Below, one piece after another: positions 1 to 5,699 of a stretch of 6,654 nucleotides of DNA. Below the pieces are notes generated by a model that saw only the letters and a program-made list of their open reading frames with translations, searched no databases and was not told the origin of the DNA. This DNA comes from JBGTKH01 sp041744735 (lineage in GTDB: Bacteria; Planctomycetota; Planctomycetia; Pirellulales; Pirellulaceae), in the NCBI GenBank assembly GCA_041744735.1, contig JBGTKH010000002.1:1-6654 (forward strand), given 5' to 3'. Position 1 is the stretch's first letter. Each line of letters opens with the position of its first letter. A program made the position numbers and the translations under genes.

Positions 1-21
1 GGGCAAGCGAGACGGGTGAAG

Positions 22-513
22 TCAACGAACGAACTGCGTAACGAAGTCGTCGCCTAGTCCCACTTCGGAAAAATGCCGGGCGCACATTTCGATTTTTGTG
101 TGAACGTCGTCATGGCCGACCGCGCGGTCCTGCTCGTCGAAATAAATCAACGCGCCGCAGACGTGAAACAGCGTGATCATCTCCTCCACGCCTTCGTCGA
201 CCACCAGCGTGTGCACTTCGCCCGGCGGCTCGAACACGTACATGCCTTCGCGGGCGATCCAATCGTGTTCCAGATATCGCCACGAACCCTTGATCACGTA
301 GCCGTGCACCGGTGCCGGATGACGATGCCGGCTGAGCACGCCGCTGCGCCGCACTCGCAACAGATTCACCCACTCACCATTAACTGTATTCAACAACAAC
401 GGCCTGAACCAGACATTATCCGCCTGCGGCACCCACAGCCGCTCGTCCGCTGGAATCGCAGGCGTGACGAAGTCGGCAATCATGTGCGATGCGGCGAGTG
501 TGTTCACAGACAT
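22..513 (-). CDS. Cupin protein, 2,4'-dihydroxyacetophenone dioxygenase family
   Basis: This is a 163-residue single-domain cupin. Members of the 2,4'-dihydroxyacetophenone dioxygenase family are cytoplasmic non-haem iron enzymes that cleave an aryl ketone side chain with O2; the substrate here cannot be read from sequence. Cupin motif 1 is residues 63-76 (H63-R-H65-PAPV-H70-GYVIKG). Motif 2 is residues 90-101 (G90...EPPGEV-H101). H63, H65 and H101 are the probable metal ligands, with H70 where many cupins have Glu. The segment GYVIKGSWRYLEHDW is typical of this family. The ATG at 511-513 is chosen because GAGAGGA lies about 7 nt upstream of it; the frame stays open further upstream only because it runs through the stop-free heptamer repeat. 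The gene points away from the sigma-54 activator remnant. Fold and family are fairly sure; the exact reaction is inference. Confidence 0.8.
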   Translation of the reverse strand: MSVNTLAASHMIADFVTPAIPADERLWVPQADNVWFRPLLLNTVNGEWVNLLRVRRSGVLSRHRHPAPVHGYVIKGSWRYLEHDWIAREGMYVFEPPGEVHTLVVDEGVEEMITLFHVCGALIYFDEQDRAVGHDDVHTKIEMCARHFSEVGLGDDFVTQFVR

Positions 514-570
514 TTGCAATTCCTCTCGACCTATTGACGCATCGCCGCAATGTGCACGAGCGAGCAGCAA

Positions 571-689
571 GGAGCATGGAGCATGGGGCAAGGGGCAAGG
601 GGCAAGGGGCAAGGGGCAAGGAGCATGGAGCATGGGGCAAGGAGCAAGGAGCATGGAGCACGGGGCAAGGAGCACGGAGCATGGGGCAT
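571..689. repeat. Heptanucleotide tandem repeat, 17 units of GGRGCAN
   Basis: Seventeen consecutive 7-bp units fit GGRGCAN without a gap. The variants are GGAGCAT, GGGGCAA, GGAGCAA, GGAGCAC and GGGGCAT. The block 585-619 is five identical GGGGCAA units. The array separates the cupin gene from the sigma-54 activator remnant. It has no stop codon in any frame except by chance, so it produces false open frames on both strands (PCSMLLA-like and GARSMEH-like heptads). It resembles the degenerate heptanucleotide repeats known as STRRs in cyanobacteria; that is an analogy and does not show relatedness. Confidence 0.92.
585..616 (+). other. Potential G-quadruplex in the heptamer array
   Basis: Five GGGG runs (585, 592, 599, 606, 613) are separated by CAA. 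This fits the canonical G-quadruplex rule of four or more G-tracts with short loops, here uniform 3-nt loops on the plus strand. Whether it folds in the cell is unknown. If it does, it sits in the region between the divergent cupin and activator-remnant genes. Confidence 0.6.
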
Positions 690-690
690 A

Positions 691-735
691 TTGCTCTGCT
701 CCCTGCTCCCCGCTCCCCGCTCCCTGCTCCCGCCC
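691..735. repeat. Inverted arm of the heptamer repeat
   Basis: The plus strand here is GCTCTGCTCCC-like. Read on the minus strand it is about five units of GAGCRGG, the same GGAGCA core as the array at 571-689 but in opposite orientation and with slightly different unit variants. The two blocks meet at about 687-692 with a very short spacer, so the end of the direct array can pair with this arm as an imperfect hairpin. The activator remnant begins immediately afterwards. Confidence 0.75.
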
Positions 736-740
736 CATCA

Positions 741-1358
741 ATGGTCGCGGCAAACCAATTTCGCGCAGACCTGTACCACCGCCTGCGCGTCTACCCAATC
801 CATATTCCGCCGCTGCGGGAGCGACCCGAAGACATCGTTTTGCAATTCCGGCATTACCTTCGTTTGTATCAAACGGGTACGCAGCCATCGGTCGTAGACC
901 TTTCGCCCCCAGTACTAGACGCACTGCGAAGCTGGCCCTGGGGCGGAAATACGCGTCAGCTTCAGAATGTCGTCCGGGAGACGCTTCTGTCGAAGCGCGA
1001 GGGATCTCTAGTGCAGTTGAGCGATCTGCCGCAGCCCTTCCCGCATCTCGCTCTCGCGCCGGTAACTCGCGCTCATGCGTCGCAAAGCGGTGCGGATGAC
1101 TGCTACGAAGACTACTTGGATGCCATCATCGGCAGCGAATTGCAACAAGGCACACCGTTGCGTAACATTGTTGACGATTTCGAACGTCGCCTGCTCAAAG
1201 CTGTATTGCAGCAAAATGACGGCAACCGAAAGCGCTCGGCGGTGCAATTCGGATTGAGCCCACAAGCTCTGTACAAGAAGCTCAAGAAGTACGGCCAAGT
1301 ACGGCCTCGATCAATTGCGCTTTTTCTTGTGTCTCTCGTGCCGAACAACACGGGCTAG
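741..1358 (+). pseudogene. 5'-truncated sigma-54-dependent activator (NtrC-type EBP), AAA+ end and Fis HTH only
   Basis: The 205 residues counted from ATG 741 match the C-terminal third of bacterial enhancer-binding proteins. Residues 7-35 (FRADLYHRLRVYPIHIPPLRE, then RPEDI) are the arginine-finger region found in almost every NtrC-family ATPase. Residues 64-83 (SWPWGGNTRQLQNVVRETLL) are the sensor II region, with Gly in place of the usual Pro of PGN. Residues 148-185 form a Fis-type DNA-binding domain ending in LYKKLKKYG. Walker A, the GAFTGA loop, Walker B and any receiver domain are absent. The homology starts at the heptamer repeat, and the ATG has no ribosome binding site. The last 20 residues (after YG at 184-185) extend past the usual family end. 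It could be a dead remnant or a DNA-binding-only protein. The downstream dyads at 1379-1427 are candidate binding sites. The identity of the fragment is secure; its function is not. Confidence 0.85.
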
Positions 1359-1378
1359 TGCGGACCATGTGTGACCGG

Positions 1379-1427
1379 ATCAACCGAAGTTGATCAACTA
1401 AAGTTGACAACGACAACCAAAGTTGAT
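1379..1427. promoter_or_regulatory. Three dyad repeats, candidate upstream activating sites
   Basis: Three copies of CAACYRAAGTTGAY lie at 1381-1394, 1395-1408 and 1414-1427. Each is a dyad CAAC-N4-GTTG. The first has perfect 6-bp arms (ATCAAC-CGAA-GTTGAT), the second 5-bp arms and the third 4-bp arms. The first two abut, giving the 12-bp palindrome AGTTGATCAACT at 1388-1399; a 5-bp spacer precedes the third. Dyad centres are 14 and 19 bp apart, 33 bp (about three helical turns) overall. They lie roughly -98, -84 and -65 from the start site predicted by the sigma-54 promoter downstream, which suits enhancer sites for a Fis-type activator. That a relative of the neighbouring regulator binds them is inference. 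Confidence 0.65.
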
Positions 1428-1457
1428 TGTGGTGTGAGTGCCATTATCACAATGCAC

Positions 1458-1474
1458 CCGGCACGACTCTTGCT
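1458..1474 (+). promoter_or_regulatory. Sigma-54 (RpoN) -24/-12 promoter
   Basis: The sequence CCGGCACGACTCTTGCT matches the sigma-54 consensus YTGGCACGrNNNTTGCW with one mismatch (C for T just before GG). The invariant GG (1460-1461) and GC (1472-1473) have the required 10-bp separation. The predicted start site is near 1485, giving a leader of about 72 nt before the GTG at 1557. The element sits between the dyad array and the collagen-like gene on the same strand. I found no comparable match upstream of the other genes in the window. Confidence 0.75.
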
Positions 1475-1542
1475 ATTTGCTGACACGGCACTAACGCTAC
1501 ACGTTTTTTGGCTAATGCAAGATCCATCCTTTTACTTCCTCC

Positions 1543-1549
1543 GGGAGGG
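1543..1549 (+). promoter_or_regulatory. Ribosome binding site deciding the GTG start
   Basis: GGGAGGG lies 7 nt before GTG 1557 and is the only good Shine-Dalgarno sequence in the open frame. The in-frame ATG at 1515 has no such sequence. Starts upstream of about 1485 would lie before the predicted sigma-54 transcription start. Confidence 0.7.
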
Positions 1550-1556
1550 TTTCGCC

Positions 1557-3077
1557 GTGACGATTTCGCGCCGTTCGTGGTTGGGAAAAATTGCTCATCA
1601 GCTGGGTTTCCGCGTGTCCAAGCGTTCCAGCAAACACAGCCAGTTGCTCCGCCGCCGACTATCCAGCGAGCGATTGGAAGACCGACAACTGCTGGCGGCC
1701 GACATACCGATCACTGGTTCGCCCTGGCAAAATGCGGATAATCCCGTGGACGTCAACGGCGACGGTCAAGCCACGGCTCTGGACGCCTTTATCTTGGTTC
1801 ACGAGCTAAATAACAACGGTTCACGTTCGCTACCGCCATCGCCGGCTCCGGAGGACGTGTCGGAATCCTACTTGGACGTGGACGGTGACCTCGCAGTTTC
1901 CAGCGACGACCTGGATTGGGTCATTGACCACTTGCGAACCACGGGACAGTATAATGAGAGCGACTTCTACGGCGGTGAAGCGAGTATGATGAGTCCGACG
2001 GGCCCCACAGGTCCCAGTGCACCAACCGGTCCGTCGGGTCCGTCTGCACCAACGGGTCCAACAGGCCCGTCTGGTCCGTCTGGTCCGACAGGCCCGTCTG
2101 GTCCGACAGGTCCGTCTGGTCCGACAGGTCCGTCTGGTCCGACAGGTCCAACTGGTCCGACAGGTCCAACTGGTCCGACAGGTCCGTCTGGTCCGACAGG
2201 TCCGTCTGGTCCGACAGGCCCCTCCGGTCCGACCGGTCCGACGGGGCCAACCGGACCGAACTATGGGGCTTACGTGTGTGCGGAAACAGTCTTCATTGGT
2301 GACCCGCCCACACCTATGGAGCCCGCTGTCAACACGCCGGTTGGTCCTGGTTACACGATCGTTAACGCCGCGAACAATGAGGTTGCGGACGACGTAGGCG
2401 ATGTTCCGTGGATTGACCTGGACCCGGTGCAATTTCTCGTTGGTTCTTCGGAGGATTGGGAAAGTGTACTGGACTTGTCGCTGGACCTCGATGTCAACAC
2501 TGGTGACAATAGCCAGATCGCGGTTCTGAAACTTAACCGAGCGCGGCAGTATTACGTCTATTCGGTGATGCCAGGGAAAAGTCTGAAGAACAACGATCCG
2601 GTCGGAGATCCCGATCCGCTGACTTACGTCGAAACAGATCAACTCGAGGTTGTGAGCGGCACGACGGTTACCTACAATTCGACAAACACCGTGAACATCG
2701 GACTTGAAATCGAGGGCATTAGCCTCGGCGGTTCGCAGGCGGTGGAGAACGGTCAGTCATATGAGAGTCAAGTGACTAAAACGACCATCGCGGAAAGGAC
2801 ACACACCACTGAGGTAGGTCCGTGCATGGCGAAGACGATTTACGACAAGCATTTGGTGACGGAGTTGTCTCTAACTCTCGCCTATTTCGAGGACAATTAT
2901 TATTCAAACTTCGTCTACATAACTCACCCACAAATCACATCCACGTTTTATATCGGACCGGAAACTCTTGTTGGGGGAAGCAGCGTCCTTCGTGAAATTC
3001 AGGATACCTCAGGCAATGTGATCGACTACGAGGAGATTTCCGGACCGCCGGGTAACCTTCCGCCTTGGGCACAATGA
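1557..3077 (+). CDS. Secreted collagen-like protein with dockerin-like calcium loops
   Basis: This is a 506-residue protein. Residues 1-48 are basic and end in the planctomycete motif LEDRQLLAA (40-48), seen in predicted extracellular planctomycete proteins in place of a clear hydrophobic signal. Two dockerin-type EF loops follow: DVNGDGQATALD (65-76) and DVDGDLAVSSDD (107-118), both with all expected acidic or hydroxyl ligands. Residues 147-233 are 29 P-T/S-G triplets (a collagen-like Gly-X-Y tract), with Ala replacing Gly at 155 and 164. Residues 235-506 form an acidic, Ser/Thr-rich, probably beta-rich domain with only two cysteines (C241, C423), which could pair; I do not recognise it. The likely role is an extracellular or surface structural or adhesive protein. 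GTG is preferred over upstream in-frame starts because of the ribosome binding site. A sigma-54 promoter and dyad array lie upstream. No cohesin partner is in the window. Confidence 0.85.
   Translation: MTISRRSWLGKIAHQLGFRVSKRSSKHSQLLRRRLSSERLEDRQLLAADIPITGSPWQNADNPVDVNGDGQATALDAFILVHELNNNGSRSLPPSPAPEDVSESYLDVDGDLAVSSDDLDWVIDHLRTTGQYNESDFYGGEASMMSPTGPTGPSAPTGPSGPSAPTGPTGPSGPSGPTGPSGPTGPSGPTGPSGPTGPTGPTGPTGPTGPSGPTGPSGPTGPSGPTGPTGPTGPNYGAYVCAETVFIGDPPTPMEPAVNTPVGPGYTIVNAANNEVADDVGDVPWIDLDPVQFLVGSSEDWESVLDLSLDLDVNTGDNSQIAVLKLNRARQYYVYSVMPGKSLKNNDPVGDPDPLTYVETDQLEVVSGTTVTYNSTNTVNIGLEIEGISLGGSQAVENGQSYESQVTKTTIAERTHTTEVGPCMAKTIYDKHLVTELSLTLAYFEDNYYSNFVYITHPQITSTFYIGPETLVGGSSVLREIQDTSGNVIDYEEISGPPGNLPPWAQ
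1995..2255 (+). repeat. Collagen-like coding minisatellite
   Basis: The DNA encoding the P-T/S-G triplets is a 9/18-bp tandem repeat. The dominant unit is GGTCCGACAGGTCCGTCT, nearly identical through the middle (about 2090-2220) and more varied at both ends. That pattern suggests slippage or recombination in the centre. All three frames and the opposite strand stay open across it, giving false arginine-rich minus-strand frames. Confidence 0.9.
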
Positions 3078-3176
3078 TGTGATACTTGCGGATATGAAGA
3101 CCAGCCCGTGGTAACCGTTGCAATGGGTGGAGGTTCGTTCACAGGCTCTCAGGCTTTTGCTAAGTGGGAAATAGAA

Positions 3177-3998
3177 ATGCAGAGTCGCTACGAAGCACGA
3201 CAAACGACTGAGCAATGCGGTCCGAGGCGAGCGCAGTTTTCGATGCGATCGATGATGGTCGCAATGTTGGTCGTGGCGCTTGGGGTGGGGTGGTTCGCGG
3301 ATCGCCAAATCTCGCAGGCGCGATTCCGTACTCAATTGCAGGCGGAAGCTGAGCGTAGTGCCGCCGCGAATTTGCGAGTTAGCCAGTTTGCTAACTGGTA
3401 TGCGATGGAATACTCGTTGGACGAACTGCCGGACGAATTCCGGGATCTCGTGGACCCTTACTTTGATCCGCGGGATGGCTTTCGGCTAATGCGATTGCAG
3501 CACGCCCGACTTCCGCCGGCCTATGCGGGTCTGGATGCGAAATCGTTCCGAGTGCGGGGCGGACCGTTCCGGTACGAGTTCGTGGCAGAGGATGTATCCG
3601 CAGAGAAACCCGTCACCATTTTTCGACTTGCCGGCCCCGAGGGTGCTGCGGCCGCGAAAAACGCGGACGGAGTGTTTACATACGTTCAACCGTCGTTCAG
3701 ATTCGTCAACGGAAAGCCAATCTCCGCGGATGAATATCTCTTCACCTTCGACCAGCAAGGTTCAGGTAGTCCCGTCACTGTGCTGGCGAGGGACGTGTGG
3801 CCGGATTGGATCTACACCACGGCCGAAGGAGTGAAGCGTGTTGAGAGAAGGGAGGTGGAAGGACGAAACGGTATTATTCCGGCCGATAGTCCGGAAAAAT
3901 TGTTTTCGGACGAGTGGGCCGCGGCGGACGGGCGTAGGGTTCGCGTGCGCCTCACCGTTACCTGCAAACCTCAGGTGAAAGAGAGCCCAGGCCAGTGA
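3177..3998 (+). CDS. Single-pass membrane-anchored hypothetical protein (paralogue A)
   Basis: This is a 273-residue protein of unknown function. A basic N terminus (PRRAQFSMRSMM, 16-27) leads into one hydrophobic helix (about 24-40). A charged linker follows (42-62), then a soluble domain predicted to be outside the cytoplasmic membrane. The FSMRSMM anchor is a variant of the 'RFSLRTLL' start common in planctomycete hypothetical proteins. ATG 3177 is chosen over the earlier in-frame GTG 3108 and ATG 3123 because the sequence GGGAAANNGAAATGC around it is conserved in paralogue B, and both proteins then align residue for residue from position 1. By eye the two are about two thirds identical. 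Conserved blocks are LVDPYF, SFRVRGGPF, FRLAGPEG, NADGVFTYV, VWPDWIY and DEWAAADGR/EEWAAADGR. It lies 99 nt after the collagen-like gene and could be cotranscribed. Confidence 0.8.
   Translation: MQSRYEARQTTEQCGPRRAQFSMRSMMVAMLVVALGVGWFADRQISQARFRTQLQAEAERSAAANLRVSQFANWYAMEYSLDELPDEFRDLVDPYFDPRDGFRLMRLQHARLPPAYAGLDAKSFRVRGGPFRYEFVAEDVSAEKPVTIFRLAGPEGAAAAKNADGVFTYVQPSFRFVNGKPISADEYLFTFDQQGSGSPVTVLARDVWPDWIYTTAEGVKRVERREVEGRNGIIPADSPEKLFSDEWAAADGRRVRVRLTVTCKPQVKESPGQ
3228..3349 (+). repeat. 122-bp perfect duplicate, copy 1
   Basis: This segment, codons 18 to 58 of paralogue A, is base-for-base identical to 4926-5047 in paralogue B, including every synonymous position. Outside it the two genes diverge markedly. 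It encodes the membrane anchor and the start of the linker. Confidence 0.9.
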
Positions 3999-4113
3999 TA
4001 AAGCGGTGACGACGAACTGGGGTGCGGAACAATTGGTCGAGTCAGCCGGCATGATACGCATTCACGTCGGCGAATCGACCTAATCCGCGTTCGAACGTTT
4101 TTCAAGCTGTGAC

Positions 4114-4159
4114 GGTGCCACTCATGAGGCAGCGCACACGCTCGAAATGAGGTGGCGCC
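4114..4159. other. Intergenic imperfect hairpin
   Basis: GGTGCCACTCAT (4114-4125) pairs with ATGAGGTGGCGCC (4147-4159) with one G-T wobble and one bulge. The 21-nt loop contains a small stem, AGCG-CACA-CGCT (4131-4142). No T-tract follows, so it is a poor intrinsic terminator. It is the main structure seen in the 272-bp gap 3999-4270 between paralogue A and the next gene; apart from the mini-ORF at 4176 I see nothing else there. It could be an RNA processing site or a chance dyad. Confidence 0.4.
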
Positions 4160-4175
4160 ACAAAGGAAATTCGCC

Positions 4176-4211
4176 ATGCATATATTTTGCCTGGTGTTTA
4201 ATACCGTGTAG
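4176..4211 (+). CDS. Possible 11-codon leader ORF
   Basis: ATG 4176 opens a short frame encoding MHIFCLVFNTV. It is preceded by AAAGGA (4162-4167) about 8 nt upstream, a better ribosome binding site than that of the following gene at 4271. It ends 59 nt before that gene. The peptide is hydrophobic and has no recognisable attenuator signature. It may be a leader peptide or chance. Confidence 0.2.
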   Translation: MHIFCLVFNTV

Positions 4212-4270
4212 GCTTTGCTCGTGGTTTCCGTATATGCGATGTCGAATTTGCCCGTACGTAAGATTAACGA

Positions 4271-4816
4271 ATGACCATTAGATTCTCACTGTTTCAGATC
4301 TTTGTCGTGATCGGGCTGCTGTGCGTGGTAATTGCGATGATTGTCGCGGGTTCCCGTGAAACGCGCATGTATGTAACGGGTAATCACCGCTTTGTACATA
4401 ACGCACATGCGGACGATGTGCAGCAACGGGTGGCGAAATGGTTGAGCGACAGAAAGTTTTCAGTTGGCTACGGCAATGCTCCGACTTTGCGGACCGAGTT
4501 TGTGCAGCCATTCGTCATCCACGGTAAGCACGAAACACTGCGGGGTAAGACCGAGTATTATCGTGGCACGCTTCGAGATGGAACATCCCTGATACTGAAA
4601 CTGTATATCGGCGAGTATTTGGACGGTCGAGAATTGGTTACGGTCTACTGGGATGTAGCAGGCATCGGGCCAAGAGACACGTTGGGCCGCTTTGACGAGA
4701 ATCGCAAGGAGGAGGTGGAAGTGTTTTTAGACCAGTTTCGAGCAGTATTGTCGAATGCATCGAGGCTGGCTGAGCCGAGCGCAGTGGGACGCGAGACGAT
4801 CGAGGGGCACCGCTAG
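4271..4816 (+). CDS. Small membrane-anchored hypothetical protein
   Basis: This is a 181-residue protein of unknown function. The N terminus MTIRFSLFQI starts a hydrophobic segment running to about residue 27, an uncleaved signal-anchor of the planctomycete 'RFSL' type. The rest is soluble and probably mixed alpha/beta. It includes a hydrophobic-alternating segment (TSLILKLYIGEYLDGRELV, 105-123) and an acidic C-terminal helix (about 142-163, DENRKEEVEVFLDQFRAVL). No catalytic motif is seen. The start is the first ATG in the frame; its ribosome binding site is weak (TAAGA). It lies between the two paralogues but does not resemble them outside the anchor. Its stop is followed after 58 nt by paralogue B, so the two may share a transcript. 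Confidence 0.7.
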   Translation: MTIRFSLFQIFVVIGLLCVVIAMIVAGSRETRMYVTGNHRFVHNAHADDVQQRVAKWLSDRKFSVGYGNAPTLRTEFVQPFVIHGKHETLRGKTEYYRGTLRDGTSLILKLYIGEYLDGRELVTVYWDVAGIGPRDTLGRFDENRKEEVEVFLDQFRAVLSNASRLAEPSAVGRETIEGHR

Positions 4817-4874
4817 GGCACATTAACTGCAATACGTTGGACGGACGAGTTCCGGTCAGGATCGGGAAACGGAA

Positions 4875-5699
4875 ATGCCAAGTGACAACCGAGCACAGCC
4901 TTGCGAGCAGCAAAGCCGCCCGAGACGAGCGCAGTTTTCGATGCGATCGATGATGGTCGCAATGTTGGTCGTGGCGCTTGGGGTGGGGTGGTTCGCGGAT
5001 CGCCAAATCTCGCAGGCGCGATTCCGTACTCAATTGCAGGCGGAAGCGGAGCGTAGTGCCGCGGCGGATACTCGAGTGCGGCAATTTGCGAACTGGTACG
5101 CAGTCGAACATTCGCTAGTCGAGATACCCGACGAACACCGGAACCTAGTGGACCCTTACTTTAATCCACGGGAGGGCTTTCGACTAATGCGGCTCCGCAA
5201 CGCCCAACTCCCCCCAGCCCAGGCGGCACTACATGGAAAATCATTCCGAGTGCGGGGCGGGCCATTTCAATTCGAGTTAGTGGCAGAGGATTCGTCCGGG
5301 CCAGAACCGGTGACGACCTTTCGGCTGGCCGGCCCCGAAGGTGATCTGGCCTCGACAAACGCCGATGGCGTCTTTACGTACGTTTGGCCAGCGCTGTTTA
5401 AATTCGTCAGCGGCCAGCGACAGCCATCGGAAGAAGCGTATGTGGTCACCTTTGGACAACAAGGGTCGTTTAAACCGATCAGCGTATCGGTGACGGAAGT
5501 GTGGCCCGACTGGATCTACACGGCCGAAGGCTCAAAGCAAGTCGAGAGGACCGAGGTAGAAGGACGAGCAGGTATCATTCCGGCGGGCACTCCACAGACG
5601 TTGTTTTCCGAAGAGTGGGCGGCCGCGGACGGACGCAAGGCTCGCGTTCGTCTCATTGTTACCTGCAAGCCTCAGGTAGACAAAGGCTCGGGGGAGTGA
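4875..5699 (+). CDS. Single-pass membrane-anchored hypothetical protein (paralogue B)
   Basis: This is a 274-residue protein, colinear with paralogue A at 3177-3998: basic N terminus, PRRAQFSMRSMM anchor, one membrane helix (about 24-40), then a soluble domain. Both copies keep WPDWIY, the VEGR-GIIP segment, EWAAADGR and the single C-terminal cysteine in VTCKPQV. Those blocks are therefore the best candidates for functional or fold-critical residues. ATG 4875 is preceded by GGGAAAC, matching the other copy. Short similarity also continues a little past the stop (AGTGA, then CGACGA), so the duplication unit included flanking DNA. The function is unknown. Confidence 0.8.
   Translation: MPSDNRAQPCEQQSRPRRAQFSMRSMMVAMLVVALGVGWFADRQISQARFRTQLQAEAERSAAADTRVRQFANWYAVEHSLVEIPDEHRNLVDPYFNPREGFRLMRLRNAQLPPAQAALHGKSFRVRGGPFQFELVAEDSSGPEPVTTFRLAGPEGDLASTNADGVFTYVWPALFKFVSGQRQPSEEAYVVTFGQQGSFKPISVSVTEVWPDWIYTAEGSKQVERTEVEGRAGIIPAGTPQTLFSEEWAAADGRKARVRLIVTCKPQVDKGSGE
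4926..5047 (+). repeat. 122-bp perfect duplicate, copy 2
   Basis: This is identical to 3228-3349, offset by 1698 bp in direct orientation. Recombination between the copies would delete or duplicate the small gene at 4271-4816 and create a hybrid paralogue. Confidence 0.9.

Noticed and set aside
489..740. N-terminal part of the frame containing the activator remnant
   Set aside because: It consists of sequence antisense to the cupin start followed by repeat translation. Activator homology begins only at about 750.
514..924. Upstream extension of the cupin reading frame to a 300-residue protein
   Set aside because: The extra 137 residues are antisense to the activator remnant and then translate the heptamer repeat as PCSMLLA-like heptads. 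ATG 511-513 has its own ribosome binding site and the family length fits.
464..1099. Plus-strand open frames through the heptamer array
   Set aside because: They are open only because a 7-bp repeat without stops reads through in all frames; the products are GARSMEH-type repeats with no family resemblance.
1538..1549. CCTCC next to GGGAGGG as a ribosome-binding-site-masking hairpin
   Set aside because: The two halves touch with no room for a loop, so the fold is not possible as drawn.
1371..1556. Longer N terminus of the collagen-like protein
   Set aside because: It would place coding sequence across the dyads and the promoter, has no ribosome binding site, and does not resemble planctomycete leaders.
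1830..2642. Minus-strand 270-residue arginine-rich frame
   Set aside because: It is the antisense of the collagen minisatellite, which lacks stops; the RRTCRT repeats are an artefact.
3108..3176. GTG start for paralogue A adding 23 residues
   Set aside because: The extra residues are not conserved in paralogue B, while the context around ATG 3177 is.
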